DNA of 14,315 bases from Lachnospiraceae bacterium UBA4317 (GTDB lineage Bacteria > Bacillota_A > Clostridia > Lachnospirales > Lachnospiraceae). Every line of letters starts with the position of its first letter. Positions within the stretch are counted from its first letter, which is position 1. The translations under genes and the position numbers were made by a program. The DNA lies in the NCBI GenBank assembly GCA_002394525.1, contig DGUF01000199.1:4036-18350 (forward strand), in the 5' to 3' direction. Shown here in pieces: positions 1-7,287 of the stretch. The notes under the pieces were generated by a model. That model saw only the letters and a program-made list of their open reading frames with translations, was not told the origin of the DNA and ran no database searches.

Positions 1-491
1 TCGCCATGGCCCTGGCCTGCGAGCCCGACATCCTGATCGCCGACGAACCGACGACGGCCCTGGACGTGACCATCCAGGCCGGCATTCTGGAGCTCATGAA
101 GGATATCCAGAGGGAAATGGGCATGGCCATCATCATGATCACCCATGACCTGGGCGTCGTAGCCCAGCTCTGCGACGAGGTCGTCGTCATGTACGCGGGC
201 TCCATCTGTGAGCAGGGCACGGCCGATGAGATCTTTTATAACCCCTGTCACGAATATACCAAGGGCCTGCTCCGCTCCATCCCGACAACAGGAAACGAGG
301 GACAGAGACTGCAGCCTATCACCGGAACCCCGATCGACCTGCTGAACATGCCCAAGGGCTGCGCCTTCGCGCCCCGCTGTGACGCCGCCATGAAGATCTG
401 CATCCGCGAATCCTGCCAGAGGTTCCAGATCAACGACGACCACCAGGCCGCCTGCTGGATAAATGTACGAAAAGCAGCCGACCAGAGCTGA
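1..491 (+). CDS. oppD: Oligopeptide ABC transporter ATP-binding protein, OppD/DppD type (3' part)
   Basis: This is the C-terminal part of an ATPase that powers peptide import on the cytoplasmic side of an Opp/Dpp-type transporter. The reading frame is open to the left edge, so the ATG at position 6 is internal and Walker A and most of the signature motif lie outside the window. Visible are Walker B with the catalytic Glu and D-loop ([13 protein letters not shown]), the switch His (MIITHDLG), and the C-terminal oligopeptide/dipeptide extension beginning near ITGTPIDLL. That extension is Cys-rich (GCAFAPRC, then further Cys). In some OppD/DppD proteins such Cys are reported to hold an iron-sulfur cluster, but I infer nothing specific here. 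The stop is 22 bp before the OppF gene, so the two are co-transcribed. OppD versus DppD cannot be separated from this fragment. Confidence 0.93.
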   Translation, partial: AMALACEPDILIADEPTTALDVTIQAGILELMKDIQREMGMAIIMITHDLGVVAQLCDEVVVMYAGSICEQGTADEIFYNPCHEYTKGLLRSIPTTGNEGQRLQPITGTPIDLLNMPKGCAFAPRCDAAMKICIRESCQRFQINDDHQAACWINVRKAADQS

Positions 492-513
492 TGCGGGCTA
501 TAAGGAGTAATCA

Positions 514-1506
514 ATGAGCAATCAGAACAACAACGGCGAGCCGCTCATCCGGGTCAGCCATCTCAAACAATATTTCCCGATCAACACGGGATTTTTCCAG
601 ACAAAACCCCTCAAGGCCGTGGACGATATCTCCTTTGATATCAGAGAGGGAGAGACCCTGGGCCTGGTCGGCGAGTCCGGCTGCGGCAAGACCACGGCCG
701 GCAGGACCATCCTGCATCTCTACAAGCCCACGGGCGGCGAGGTGATCTACCGCGGAAAGCCCGTCCGCACCCAGAAGGACATCGAGGATTTCCGCGCCAA
801 GGCGACCATGGTCTTTCAGGATCCCTATTCCTCACTGGATCCCCGCATGACGGTCGCGGATATCATCGGCGAGCCCCTGGATGTCCGCCGTATGTACAAG
901 ACGAAGGAGGAGCGCCGGGAGAGGATCCTGGAGCTCATGGCCCACGTCGGACTCAACTCCGAGCACGCGGCCCGCTATGCCCATGAATTTTCGGGCGGAC
1001 AGCGCCAGAGGGTCGGCATCGCGAGGGCCCTGGCAGTCAGGCCCGACTTTATCGTCTGCGACGAGCCGGTCTCCGCGCTTGACGTCTCCATCCAGGCCCA
1101 GGTCATCAACATGTTCGATGAGCTGCAGGAAAAGCTGGGCCTGACCTACCTCTTCATCGCCCATGACCTCCTGGTCGTGCGCCATATTTCCGACCGGATC
1201 GCGGTCATGTACCTGGGCCATATGGTCGAGCTGGCGGATGCCAATGAGATCTATGACAGGCCCCTGCACCCCTACACCAGGGCCCTGATCTCGGCGGTGC
1301 CGGTGCCGGATCCCGTGAAGGCCCGGGCCAACCAGAGGATCGAGATGACCGGCGAGATCCCAAGCCCCCTGAACGCGCCTCCCGGATGCCCCTTCCACAC
1401 GCGCTGCCCTTACGCAAAGGAGTCCTGTAAGGAGAGCATGCCGGAGCTGCGGGAGATCGAGAAGGGCCGCTTCGTGGCCTGCCACCGGATCGAGGAGATC
1501 GGCTGA
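514..1506 (+). CDS. oppF: Oligopeptide ABC transporter ATP-binding protein, OppF type
   Basis: This is the second ATPase of the peptide importer, complete at 330 aa, the usual OppF length. It has Walker [10 protein letters not shown] (residues 53-61), the Q-loop in [12 protein letters not shown], the signature [14 protein letters not shown], Walker B with D-loop [14 protein letters not shown], and the switch His in FIAHDL. The C-terminal extension keeps the Cys motif GCPFHTRC and two later Cys. The start is set by AAGGAG at 502-507, six bases before the ATG. It follows oppD by 22 bp and should form an ATPase heterodimer with it. The permease genes oppB and oppC must lie left of the window. 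The next gene is the matching binding protein, after a 305-bp gap. Substrate class (oligopeptide rather than dipeptide or nickel) is inferred from family and neighbours. Confidence 0.95.
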   Translation: MSNQNNNGEPLIRVSHLKQYFPINTGFFQTKPLKAVDDISFDIREGETLGLVGESGCGKTTAGRTILHLYKPTGGEVIYRGKPVRTQKDIEDFRAKATMVFQDPYSSLDPRMTVADIIGEPLDVRRMYKTKEERRERILELMAHVGLNSEHAARYAHEFSGGQRQRVGIARALAVRPDFIVCDEPVSALDVSIQAQVINMFDELQEKLGLTYLFIAHDLLVVRHISDRIAVMYLGHMVELADANEIYDRPLHPYTRALISAVPVPDPVKARANQRIEMTGEIPSPLNAPPGCPFHTRCPYAKESCKESMPELREIEKGRFVACHRIEEIG

Positions 1507-1811
1507 TCCGGCGGGACCGGTCCCCGGTTTTCCCTGTTTTTTCTATCATTTCATATCGTAAAAGTTCTGCGGGCGCGGCCCTTCACCTGCTTTTTGCAGG
1601 CGGGGTAGACCGCAGTGGCTTTGGAAAGGCGGCGCAGGATTCCTGCGCTGTCTGCAGTTGCGTCTCTGCTTTTTTCAGCCCGGGCGGCAGCTGCGTGTAA
1701 CTTTGGCTTGGAGGCTCCTTTACGGTCCGAAAAGCCTGGATTCTTTTGCCGGCATGGAAAAAGAAGAGCATTTTTTACCATGCGGCAGAGTAGTTTTTTA
1801 GGGAGGAAATC
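1507..1811 (+). other. Gene-free, hairpin-rich spacer between oppF and oppA
   Basis: No credible gene is present; the short open frames lack a suitable ribosome binding site and recognisable products. Just after oppF a small stem (ACCGG 1516-1520 with CCGGT 1524-1528) is followed by T-rich sequence to about 1542, which could act as a weak terminator. Other stems are CCTGC/GCAGG at 1586-1600 and a perfect 7-bp GCGCAGG/CCTGCGC with an ATT loop at 1632-1648. A longer hairpin at 1748-1786 is listed separately. I see no convincing -35/-10 pair, so oppA may be read from the upstream operon promoter, from a weak promoter here, or from both. Confidence 0.5.
1748..1799 (+). promoter_or_regulatory. Hairpin and T-tract directly upstream of the oppA ribosome binding site
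   Basis: GCC (1748-1750) and GCATGG (1752-1757) pair with CCATGC (1778-1783) and GGC (1784-1786), giving a 9-bp stem with one bulged G. Inside the loop an A-run (1758-1762) can pair with the T-run 1771-1776 and lengthen it. Six T follow at 1794-1799, and the GGGAGG ribosome binding site starts at 1801. The form fits an attenuator, or an mRNA-stabilising or processing stem that sets binding-protein expression apart from the ATPase genes. Which of these applies is inference. Confidence 0.45.
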
Positions 1812-3764
1812 ATGAAAAGATTACTTGCACTTGCTCTGTGCGCCATGATGACCATCAGCCTGTGTGCCTGCGGTGATTCCGCGGCCAACGGCGGCGGCAG
1901 CGCGGCGGCGGGCGCGACCGGCGAAGCAGCTGCCGAAGCAGTGGCTGAGGAAGAGGGCGGAGAAGCCGCCCCTGCCGAGGTCGATGAGTCTCTGGTCGCA
2001 GCGGACGGAATCAATGTCTGCATCGCGTCCGAGCCCGACAACATCGATCCCGCTCTCAACAGTTCGGTCGACGGCGCAACTCTGATCCTGCACACCTTTG
2101 CCGGCCTGGCAAAGTGGGAGCAGGAGGGCGACGGCTCCTACAAGATCGTTCCTGACTGCGCTCAGGAGCTGGTCGAAGGAAAAGAAAACGAGGACGGCAC
2201 GGTCACTTATACCTATACCCTGCTCGACGGCCTCAAATGGTCCGACGGACAGCCCCTGACAGCCGGCGACTTCGAGTTTGCCTGGAAGCGCGCGGCAGAC
2301 CCCAAGACCGCTTCCGACTACGGCTACATGTTTGACCAGGTCGTCGGATATGACGAGATGACCGAGCAGAAGGAGACCGGCAAGACCAACGAGGACGGCA
2401 CTCCCGAGATGGAGTATGTCAATCCCGATCCCGAACTGCTGGCCATCAAGGCTGTGGATGACAAGACTCTGGAAGTCACGACCAAGCAGATGGTCCCTTA
2501 CTGGAACGAGCTTCTTGCCTTCCCGACCTACATGCCTGTCCGCAAGGATGTCGTTGAGAACGAAGCATGGGCGACCGATCCCTCCACCTACATCGGCAAC
2601 GGCCCCTACACCATGACTGCATGGCAGCACAACAGTGTCATCACCATGAAGAAGAACGAGAGCTTCCATGATGCCGCCAAGGTCACCATGCCCGCCATCA
2701 ACTTCTACATGTCCGACGATGCCAACAACATGCTGACCAACTTCGAGAACGGCTCCTGGAAGCTGATCGACGATGTCCCGACCAATGAGATCGCTGCTCT
2801 GAAGGAGCAGTATCCCGACGAGTTCGTCGTCACCGGCCAGCTGGGAACCTACTATGTCGGCTGGAATGTCAATGAGGACATCCTGCCCAAGGATTCCGGT
2901 CTTGAGGGCAAGGAGGCCGAGGAGGCCCGCGCCGAGATCCGCAATGCCCTGTCCCTGCTCTTTGACCGCAACTACATCGTTGAGCAGATCGCTCAGGGCG
3001 GACAGACTCCTGCCTCCTCCTTCGTCTCCAGCGGCCTGACAGACGCTGACGGCAAGACCGATTTCTCCGCCAACGCCGGCCACAACGACGGCTTTGCCGG
3101 TTACTACCAGGTGGCTCCCGAGGCTCTTCAGAGTAACTTTGCAGCCGCAATCGAAGTCCTGAAGAAATACTATGAGTTCGACGAGGCGACCCAGACTGTC
3201 AAGAACTTCCCGACTCTGACCTACCTCTACAACACCAGCGATGCCCACAAGGCCATCGCCGAGTACCTGCAGAGCGCCTTCGCCTCTGTCGGCATCACCA
3301 TGAACCTGGAGAACCAGGAGTGGAACACCTTCCTCAACACCAGGAAGGCCGGTGACTACTCCATCGCCCGCAACGGCTGGCTCTGCGATTACAACGACCC
3401 CATCTCCATGCTGGATATGTGGATCACCAACTCCGGCAACAACGACTGCCAGCTGGGCAAGGGTGCCCACAAGAACACAAAGGCCTACAGCCTCGACCTG
3501 ACAGACCTGGGCTATGACACCAAGGTCGTGGACGGCACATGGGCGGAGACCTACGATGTCCTGGTCGCAGACATCAAGAGCTGCACAGACACTGAGAAGC
3601 GCTATGAGTTGATGCACAGAGCAGAGGACCTGCTCATGAGCACCGGCGCCATCTGCCCCCTCTACTACTACACCGACCTCTACATGCTGGACAAGAGCGT
3701 CAAGGGCTTCTTCAGCACCCCTCTGGGCTTCAAGTACTTCATGTACTGCACCGTAGAGGAATAA
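1812..3764 (+). CDS. oppA: Oligopeptide-binding lipoprotein, OppA type (SBP family 5)
   Basis: This is the extracellular solute receptor of the peptide importer, anchored to the membrane by a lipid. The N-terminus is a lipoprotein signal: KR, a hydrophobic stretch, and lipobox LCAC with the modified Cys at residue 20. An Ala/Glu/Gly-rich acidic tether follows to about residue 60. The mature domain starts near INVCIASEPDNIDPALN, typical of family 5 binding proteins, and runs to the end. At 650 aa it is longer than E. coli OppA (about 540), partly because of the tether and acidic insertions such as the one around residues 180-205. The start is fixed by GGGAGG at 1801-1806, five bases before the ATG. 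Position after oppD and oppF supports peptide uptake. Codon use is strongly biased (GAC, CTG, AAG), consistent with high expression. A terminator follows at 3854. Confidence 0.94.
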   Translation: MKRLLALALCAMMTISLCACGDSAANGGGSAAAGATGEAAAEAVAEEEGGEAAPAEVDESLVAADGINVCIASEPDNIDPALNSSVDGATLILHTFAGLAKWEQEGDGSYKIVPDCAQELVEGKENEDGTVTYTYTLLDGLKWSDGQPLTAGDFEFAWKRAADPKTASDYGYMFDQVVGYDEMTEQKETGKTNEDGTPEMEYVNPDPELLAIKAVDDKTLEVTTKQMVPYWNELLAFPTYMPVRKDVVENEAWATDPSTYIGNGPYTMTAWQHNSVITMKKNESFHDAAKVTMPAINFYMSDDANNMLTNFENGSWKLIDDVPTNEIAALKEQYPDEFVVTGQLGTYYVGWNVNEDILPKDSGLEGKEAEEARAEIRNALSLLFDRNYIVEQIAQGGQTPASSFVSSGLTDADGKTDFSANAGHNDGFAGYYQVAPEALQSNFAAAIEVLKKYYEFDEATQTVKNFPTLTYLYNTSDAHKAIAEYLQSAFASVGITMNLENQEWNTFLNTRKAGDYSIARNGWLCDYNDPISMLDMWITNSGNNDCQLGKGAHKNTKAYSLDLTDLGYDTKVVDGTWAETYDVLVADIKSCTDTEKRYELMHRAEDLLMSTGAICPLYYYTDLYMLDKSVKGFFSTPLGFKYFMYCTVEE

Positions 3765-3801
3765 TCAGGGAATAAAAAAGTCTTAAAAGACGCCTCACGC
3801 G

Positions 3802-3842
3802 CCCTGTCTGCCACAAGCTCCGGAGCTTTGACGGCAGCAGGG
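3802..3842 (+). repeat. Three-part inverted repeat upstream of the oppA terminator
   Basis: CCCTG (3802-3806) pairs with CAGGG (3838-3842). CTGCC (3808-3812) pairs with GGCAG (3833-3837), leaving one bulged T. AAGCT (3815-3819) pairs with AGCTT (3824-3828) around a CCGG loop. Together they form one extended irregular hairpin directly before the intrinsic terminator. There is no T-tract of its own, so it may stabilise the transcript 3' end or be a degenerate palindromic repeat. Confidence 0.5.
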
Positions 3843-3853
3843 GCTGACAACTG

Positions 3854-3903
3854 AAAAAACGGCATTCCGCAGACAGCTGCTGCCTGCGGGATGCCGTTTT
3901 TTT
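3854..3903 (+). terminator. Strong intrinsic terminator after oppA
   Basis: An A-run with GGCATTCCGCAG (3854-3872) pairs with CTGCGGGATGCCG plus a T-run (3884-3902). The stem is 19 bp with a single G-T wobble, the loop is 11 nt (3873-3883), and a T-tract runs to 3903. The A-run on the 5' side makes it potentially bidirectional. It closes the opp transcript and insulates the macro gene. Confidence 0.9.
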
Positions 3904-3953
3904 GTGCGCTGTTTTCCCGGCTGTTTTTTATAGATGAAGTCAGCCGGAGAGAT

Positions 3954-3959
3954 TATAAT
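3954..3959 (+). promoter_or_regulatory. Possible -10 element for the macro-domain gene
   Basis: A perfect TATAAT lies in the leader, 140 bp before the start codon and just beyond the oppA terminator. No good -35 hexamer is found at 16-18 bp spacing, and there is no extended -10 TG. The call rests on the hexamer and on the need for a promoter after a strong terminator. Confidence 0.35.
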
Positions 3960-4099
3960 GGAGGACAGGACGGCCGGAAGCGGCTGCCGGCCGGCTTCCT
4001 GAAATTTACTGGTTTTTCCGGACCTGTCCGCTGCAGCTTGTCCGGAGGCATGTTCCAGACCATTAACCCAGGCGTTTTTCTCAGATTGGAGGCAGCAGT

Positions 4100-5419
4100 A
4101 TGCCCTTTCAGATCATCAGAAATGACATCACAAAAGTCCGCGCGGACGCGATCGTCAATACAGCCAACCCGGAGCCTGTCTACGGAGGCGGGACAGACGC
4201 GGCGATCTATCGCGCCGCGGGAGAGGAGAAGCTCCTGCGGGAGAGGAGAAAGATCGGCAGGATCAATGCCGGTGAGGTCGCTGTGACACCGGCCTTCGGC
4301 CTGCAGGCAAAGTATATCATCCATACGGTGGGGCCTGTCTGGATCGACGGGAACCACAGGGAATATGAGCTTCTGGCCTCCTGCTACCGCAAGTCCCTGC
4401 TGATCGCCAGGCAGTTGGAATGCAAAAGCATAGCCTTTCCCCTGATCTCCACTGGAGTCTACGGCTTTCCAAAGGACAAAGCCCTGGATATCGCCCTGGA
4501 CCAGATCTCTGCCTTTATGGAGGATTCGGAGATGGACGTGACCCTGGTGGTCTTCGACCGCAGGGCCTTTGACCTGTCCGCGTCCCTGCAGGAGGGGGTC
4601 AGGCAGTTCATCAATGAAAATTATGTCGCCGCCCGGGAAGACGAAGAGTACGGGGAAGGGGGCCTGGCCGCGCATGTCCGGAACCGGCGCAGGAGGAGGG
4701 ACAGCGATGCCGGCCGCTCCGCGGGCCGTCCGTCCAGGGGGCTTCGCGACCTGCTCCGGGAGACGGGTGAGCGGTGGCGCAGAAAGCCCGGCCCGGACAA
4801 AGAGGCGGGGGGCCGCCCCTCCTATTCCGTGCAGGACAGCGGCTTCTTTGCGGAGGAGGAGTATCCGGAAGAATATGAGATGAGTTTTTCCGGGACCTGG
4901 GACCTGGAATCGTCAGCGCTTCCGGACTCTGCGCCGCAGGCGGAGTCGGACTCTGTCCCGCAGGCAGGGTCGGAAGCTGCTTCGCAGGCAGGACCCGGAC
5001 CCGCTCCGCGGAAGGAGTTCCGGATCGAGAGCCCTTCCCCCGCCAGGCAGAGGAGCCTGCAGGATGTCATGGCCCATGTGGGAGAGTCCTTCCGGGACCG
5101 CCTGCTGAGGCTGATCGATGAGCGGGGCCTGACCGATGCCCAGGTCTACAAGCGGGCCAACCTGGACCGCAAGCTCTTCTCCAAGATCCGCTGCAACGCG
5201 GACTATACGCCCAAACGAAAGACCGCGATCTCCCTGGCCGTGGCCCTGGAGCTCAACATGGACGAAACGACCGACCTGCTCAGGAGCGCCGGCATCGCCC
5301 TGTCCCCGGGAAGCCGCTTTGACCTGATCATTTCCTACTGTATACAGAACGGGATCTATGATATCTACCGGATCAATGCCCTCCTGTTTGACTATGACCA
5401 GCCGCTCCTGGGGGCCTGA
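4100..5419 (+). CDS. Macro-domain protein with low-complexity linker and C-terminal HTH-like domain
   Basis: Residues 1 to about 165 are a macro domain, a fold that binds ADP-ribose or its derivatives and sometimes removes ADP-ribose from targets. Visible motifs are DAIVNTAN, a glycine loop written YGGGTDAAIYRAAG instead of the commoner LGGGGVDGAIH form, INAGEVAVTPAFGL, and PLISTGVYGFP for the second phosphate loop. Residues 166-317 form a charged linker with an Arg cluster (RNRRRRR), acidic patches and an 8-residue repeat. Residues 318-439 are a compact helical domain (DRLLRLIDERGLTDAQVYKR, then RKLFSKIR and LSLAVALEL-like segments) that reads like a Cro/CI-type helix-turn-helix. GGAGG at 4088-4092 supports the ATG. 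The VWA gene follows after 271 bp. ADP-ribose binding is family knowledge; DNA binding and any role in stress or defence signalling are inference. Confidence 0.85.
   Translation: MPFQIIRNDITKVRADAIVNTANPEPVYGGGTDAAIYRAAGEEKLLRERRKIGRINAGEVAVTPAFGLQAKYIIHTVGPVWIDGNHREYELLASCYRKSLLIARQLECKSIAFPLISTGVYGFPKDKALDIALDQISAFMEDSEMDVTLVVFDRRAFDLSASLQEGVRQFINENYVAAREDEEYGEGGLAAHVRNRRRRRDSDAGRSAGRPSRGLRDLLRETGERWRRKPGPDKEAGGRPSYSVQDSGFFAEEEYPEEYEMSFSGTWDLESSALPDSAPQAESDSVPQAGSEAASQAGPGPAPRKEFRIESPSPARQRSLQDVMAHVGESFRDRLLRLIDERGLTDAQVYKRANLDRKLFSKIRCNADYTPKRKTAISLAVALELNMDETTDLLRSAGIALSPGSRFDLIISYCIQNGIYDIYRINALLFDYDQPLLGA
4925..5011 (+). repeat. 24-bp in-frame tandem repeat in the macro-protein linker
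   Basis: Three units begin at 4925, 4949 and 4973, and a partial fourth begins at 4997. They encode DSAPQAES, DSVPQAGS, EAASQAGP and GPAPR. Units differ by only a few bases, so this is an 8-residue Pro/Gln/Ala/Ser tether that can change length by slippage without shifting the frame. Confidence 0.85.
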
Positions 5420-5533
5420 ACCGGGGCCTCATGCCTGCGCGGAGAGCATCCTCAGGCTGCAGAGAATGACCTGCGTGCTTCCGGGGCCTGAGCCGGAGCC
5501 TCATGCCTGCGCGGAGAAGCAGCTGCTTCCGGG
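5411..5533 (+). repeat. Imperfect 35-bp direct repeat spanning the macro gene stop codon
   Basis: The stretch 5411-5445 recurs at 5483-5517 with 33 of 35 bases identical, 72 bp apart. The first copy begins within the last codons of the macro gene and contains its TGA. A flanking motif TGCTTCCGGG also occurs twice, at 5476-5485 and 5524-5533. It looks like a decayed tandem array. One frame reads GPEPGPHACAE and GPEPEPHACAE in the two copies, but it has no ribosome binding site. Confidence 0.85.
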
Positions 5534-5565
5534 ATTCTGAAAGGCTTCCGGCGGCCGGGCGGAGG

Positions 5566-5613
5566 CCTGAAACAGCGTGACGCCCCGGTTTCAGGTGTCG
5601 CTTTGGAAGCGAC
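5566..5613 (+). terminator. Pair of adjacent hairpins after the macro gene, possible terminator
   Basis: CCTGAAAC (5566-5573) pairs with GTTTCAGG (5588-5595). Immediately after it, GTCGCTT (5597-5603) pairs with AAGCGAC (5607-5613) around a TGG loop. The second stem is compact, but only a short CATTT follows, so termination would be weak. They separate the macro gene from the VWA gene, so read-through between the two is possible. Confidence 0.4.
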
Positions 5614-5690
5614 CATTTCCCGCCGGCTTTCTGTTATCCTTTGATCATCCGATAAAGAAACAACCCGAATGAAAAAAGGAGGCAGAGATT

Positions 5691-6371
5691 ATGAGAAAGG
5701 GACTGACAGAACTGGTTTTTATCCTGGACCGCAGCGGGTCCATGCAGGGACTGGAGAAGGATACGATCGGCGGCTTTAACAGCATGATCGAAAAGCAGAA
5801 GAAGGAGGACGGCGAGGCCCTGGTCTCCACTGTTCTCTTTGACGACGCGGCAGAGGTGATCTACGACCGCACCGATATCGGCAGGGTCGAACCCATGACG
5901 GACAGACAGTACTATGTGCGCGGCTGTACGGCCCTGCTGGACGCTGTCGGCGGAGCCATCCACCACATCGGGAACGTGCACAAGTATGCCCGCGAGGAGG
6001 ACGTCCCGGAGAAGACCATTTTTATCATTACGACGGACGGCATGGAGAATGCCAGCCGCAGGTACAGCTATGACAAGGTCCAGCGGATGATCGAGAGACA
6101 GAAGGAAAAATACCACTGGGAATTCCTCTTTCTCGGCGCCAACATTGACGCGGTCAGGGAGGCCGCAAGGCTCGGGATCTCCGGCAGCCGGGCGGCAAAC
6201 TATGTGCACGACAGCAAGGGGACGCAGCTGAACTACGATGTCCTCTCCGGGGTCGTCTCCAGGGCCCGCGCCTCCGGCAGCGCTGAGGAGATGAACGCCT
6301 ATCTCGACAGCGACGAGGCCATGGCCCCGATCCGGGAGGACTTCCGCAGGCGCAGCCGCGGCCGCAGATAA
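5691..6371 (+). CDS. Single-domain von Willebrand factor A (VWA) protein with intact MIDAS
   Basis: This is a 226-aa cytoplasmic protein consisting almost entirely of one VWA domain, a metal-dependent protein-binding fold. The metal site (MIDAS) is complete: DRSGS at residues 13-17, Thr80 in GCTALLDAVGG, and Asp116 in IIITTDGMEN. No signal peptide or membrane segment is seen. The C-terminus is basic (RRRSRGRR), which could contact nucleic acid or an acidic partner. GGAGG at 5678-5682 lies eight bases before the ATG. It resembles small YegL/TerY-like VWA proteins that often sit beside kinase, phosphatase or tellurite-type stress genes, but none of those is present here. Its neighbour is the macro-domain gene. 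A function as a protein adaptor is family inference; the partner is unknown. Confidence 0.88.
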   Translation: MRKGLTELVFILDRSGSMQGLEKDTIGGFNSMIEKQKKEDGEALVSTVLFDDAAEVIYDRTDIGRVEPMTDRQYYVRGCTALLDAVGGAIHHIGNVHKYAREEDVPEKTIFIITTDGMENASRRYSYDKVQRMIERQKEKYHWEFLFLGANIDAVREAARLGISGSRAANYVHDSKGTQLNYDVLSGVVSRARASGSAEEMNAYLDSDEAMAPIREDFRRRSRGRR

Positions 6372-6470
6372 GGCGGCGGGACTGTCTGCTTTGGCCCCTT
6401 CGAGCGGACGTGGACTATGATACCCCATGGCAGGCCGGCGTTGACAGCGGCCGGTCTACCCGATAAGATA

Positions 6471-6506
6471 CCTGTCGGAGGCAGAAATGCTTCCGTCAGG
6501 TTTTTT
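6471..6506 (+). terminator. Intrinsic terminator after the VWA gene
   Basis: CCTGTCGGAGGC (6471-6482) pairs with GCTTCCGTCAGG (6489-6500), a 12-bp stem with one T-T mismatch and one G-T wobble and a 6-nt loop. Six T follow at 6501-6506. It lies 100 bp past the VWA stop and separates that transcript from the kinase gene. Confidence 0.85.
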
Positions 6507-6574
6507 GTGCGTGTTTTTGCATGTGTGTTTTTATATGCGGATTTTTTTGTGCGTGTTTTTATAAGCATGTTTTA
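6501..6574 (+). repeat. T/G-rich direct repeats upstream of the thymidylate kinase gene
   Basis: An 18-bp stretch (six T, GTGCGTG, five T) occurs identically at 6501-6518 and 6543-6560. Related units ATGTGTGTTTTT at 6521-6532 and AAGCATGTTTTA at 6563-6574 fill the tract. The tract is almost free of C and differs sharply from the GC-rich surroundings. The first copy overlaps the terminator T-tract. A possible -10 TATATT at 6573-6578 follows, with no good -35. Confidence 0.75.
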
Positions 6575-6609
6575 TATTAGTGTTGTGAACGGAGGTCATA
6601 GCCGCAGAT

Positions 6610-7287
6610 ATGAACAAGGGTAAACTGTATGTGATCGAAGGCCTGGACGGCTCCGGAAAGGCGACCCAGGCTGAGATGCTCTATAAAAAGCTGACGGACC
6701 TGGGCCTGCCCGTCCGCAGGGTCTCCTTCCCAAACTACGAGTCGGATTCCTCTGCCCCGGTCAGGATGTACCTGCGCGGGGATTTCGGGACGGACCCCTA
6801 TGCGGTCAACGCCTACGCCGCCTCCAGCTTCTACGCGGTCGACCGCTATGCCGGTTACAAGGCGGACTGGGGGGCTTTTTATGAATCCGGCGGGATCATC
6901 ATAGCGGACCGCTATACGACCTCCAATGCCGTCCACCAGTGCTCCAAGCTGCCTGAGGAGGAGTGGGAGGAATATCTGGACTGGCTCTTCCATTATGAAT
7001 ATGACCTGCTGGGGATCCCCGCCCCGGACGCGGTCATCTATCTGGAGGTGGAACCGGAGATCTCCCAGAAGCTGATGGCCGTCCGCTACAGGGGGGATGA
7101 AAAAAAGAAGGATATCCATGAGCGCAACGTGGATTATCTGGAGAGATCCGCCAGGGCGGCCTCCTACTGCTGCCGGAAGCTGGGCTGGAAGCTCGTGCGA
7201 TGCACCCGGGACGGGGCCATGAGGTCCCCGGAGGAGATCGCGGAGGAGATCGGAAGCTGTCTGTTCCCCTTGTCAGCAGGCTGTTGA
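6610..7287 (+). CDS. tmk: Thymidylate kinase family protein (dTMP kinase)
   Basis: This 225-aa cytoplasmic nucleotide kinase is predicted to phosphorylate dTMP to dTDP with ATP, on the route to dTTP. It has P-loop GLDGSGKAT (residues 11-19), where most homologues have a Thr or Ser in place of Ala18 but Thr19 is kept. A DRY motif follows at residues 100-102 (IIIADRYTTSN), and a basic lid segment is seen near residues 160-170 (RGDEKKKDIHERN). Length is close to the family's usual 205-220 aa. The ribosome binding site is odd: GGAGG at 6591-6595 lies 14 bases before the ATG, longer than normal, and no other in-frame start fits better. A related deoxynucleoside kinase cannot be excluded, and the genome may hold another tmk. 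A promoter for the next gene overlaps its last codons. Confidence 0.85.
   Translation: MNKGKLYVIEGLDGSGKATQAEMLYKKLTDLGLPVRRVSFPNYESDSSAPVRMYLRGDFGTDPYAVNAYAASSFYAVDRYAGYKADWGAFYESGGIIIADRYTTSNAVHQCSKLPEEEWEEYLDWLFHYEYDLLGIPAPDAVIYLEVEPEISQKLMAVRYRGDEKKKDIHERNVDYLERSARAASYCCRKLGWKLVRCTRDGAMRSPEEIAEEIGSCLFPLSAGC

Larger units (their letters stand above)
3765..4099 (+). other. Gene-free interval: oppA 3' hairpins, then leader of the macro gene
   Basis: The first part (3765-3903) holds the two 3' hairpins of oppA, listed separately. The rest is the leader of the macro-domain gene. It contains a possible -10 box at 3954-3959 and a GCCGG/CCGGC repeat near 3971-3994, and ends with GGAGG at 4088-4092, seven bases before the ATG. 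An open frame starting at 3891 begins inside the terminator and is not credible as a gene. Confidence 0.5.

Noticed and set aside
1821..3617. A 598-codon open frame on the - strand opposite oppA
   Set aside because: It mirrors a strongly biased GC-rich gene codon by codon, has no ribosome binding site and no recognisable domain. It is a shadow frame.
3953..4675. A 240-codon - strand frame opposite the macro gene start, and similar long antisense frames at 7905-8654, 11051-12013, 12003-12968 and 13200-14036
   Set aside because: They cover genes with clear family motifs on the + strand, cross terminators or promoters, and show no motifs of their own.
5411..5517. Direct repeats as a CRISPR array
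   Set aside because: There are only two imperfect copies, no further regular spacers and no cas genes.
5358..5540. Out-of-frame reading through the direct repeat (GPEPGPHACAE twice)
   Set aside because: It starts inside the macro gene without a ribosome binding site; the peptide similarity comes from the duplicated DNA.
6417..6623. A 68-codon + strand frame with a repeated FFVRVF segment
   Set aside because: It runs through an intrinsic terminator and a T/G repeat tract, has no ribosome binding site and overlaps the kinase start; the peptide repeat only reflects the DNA repeat.
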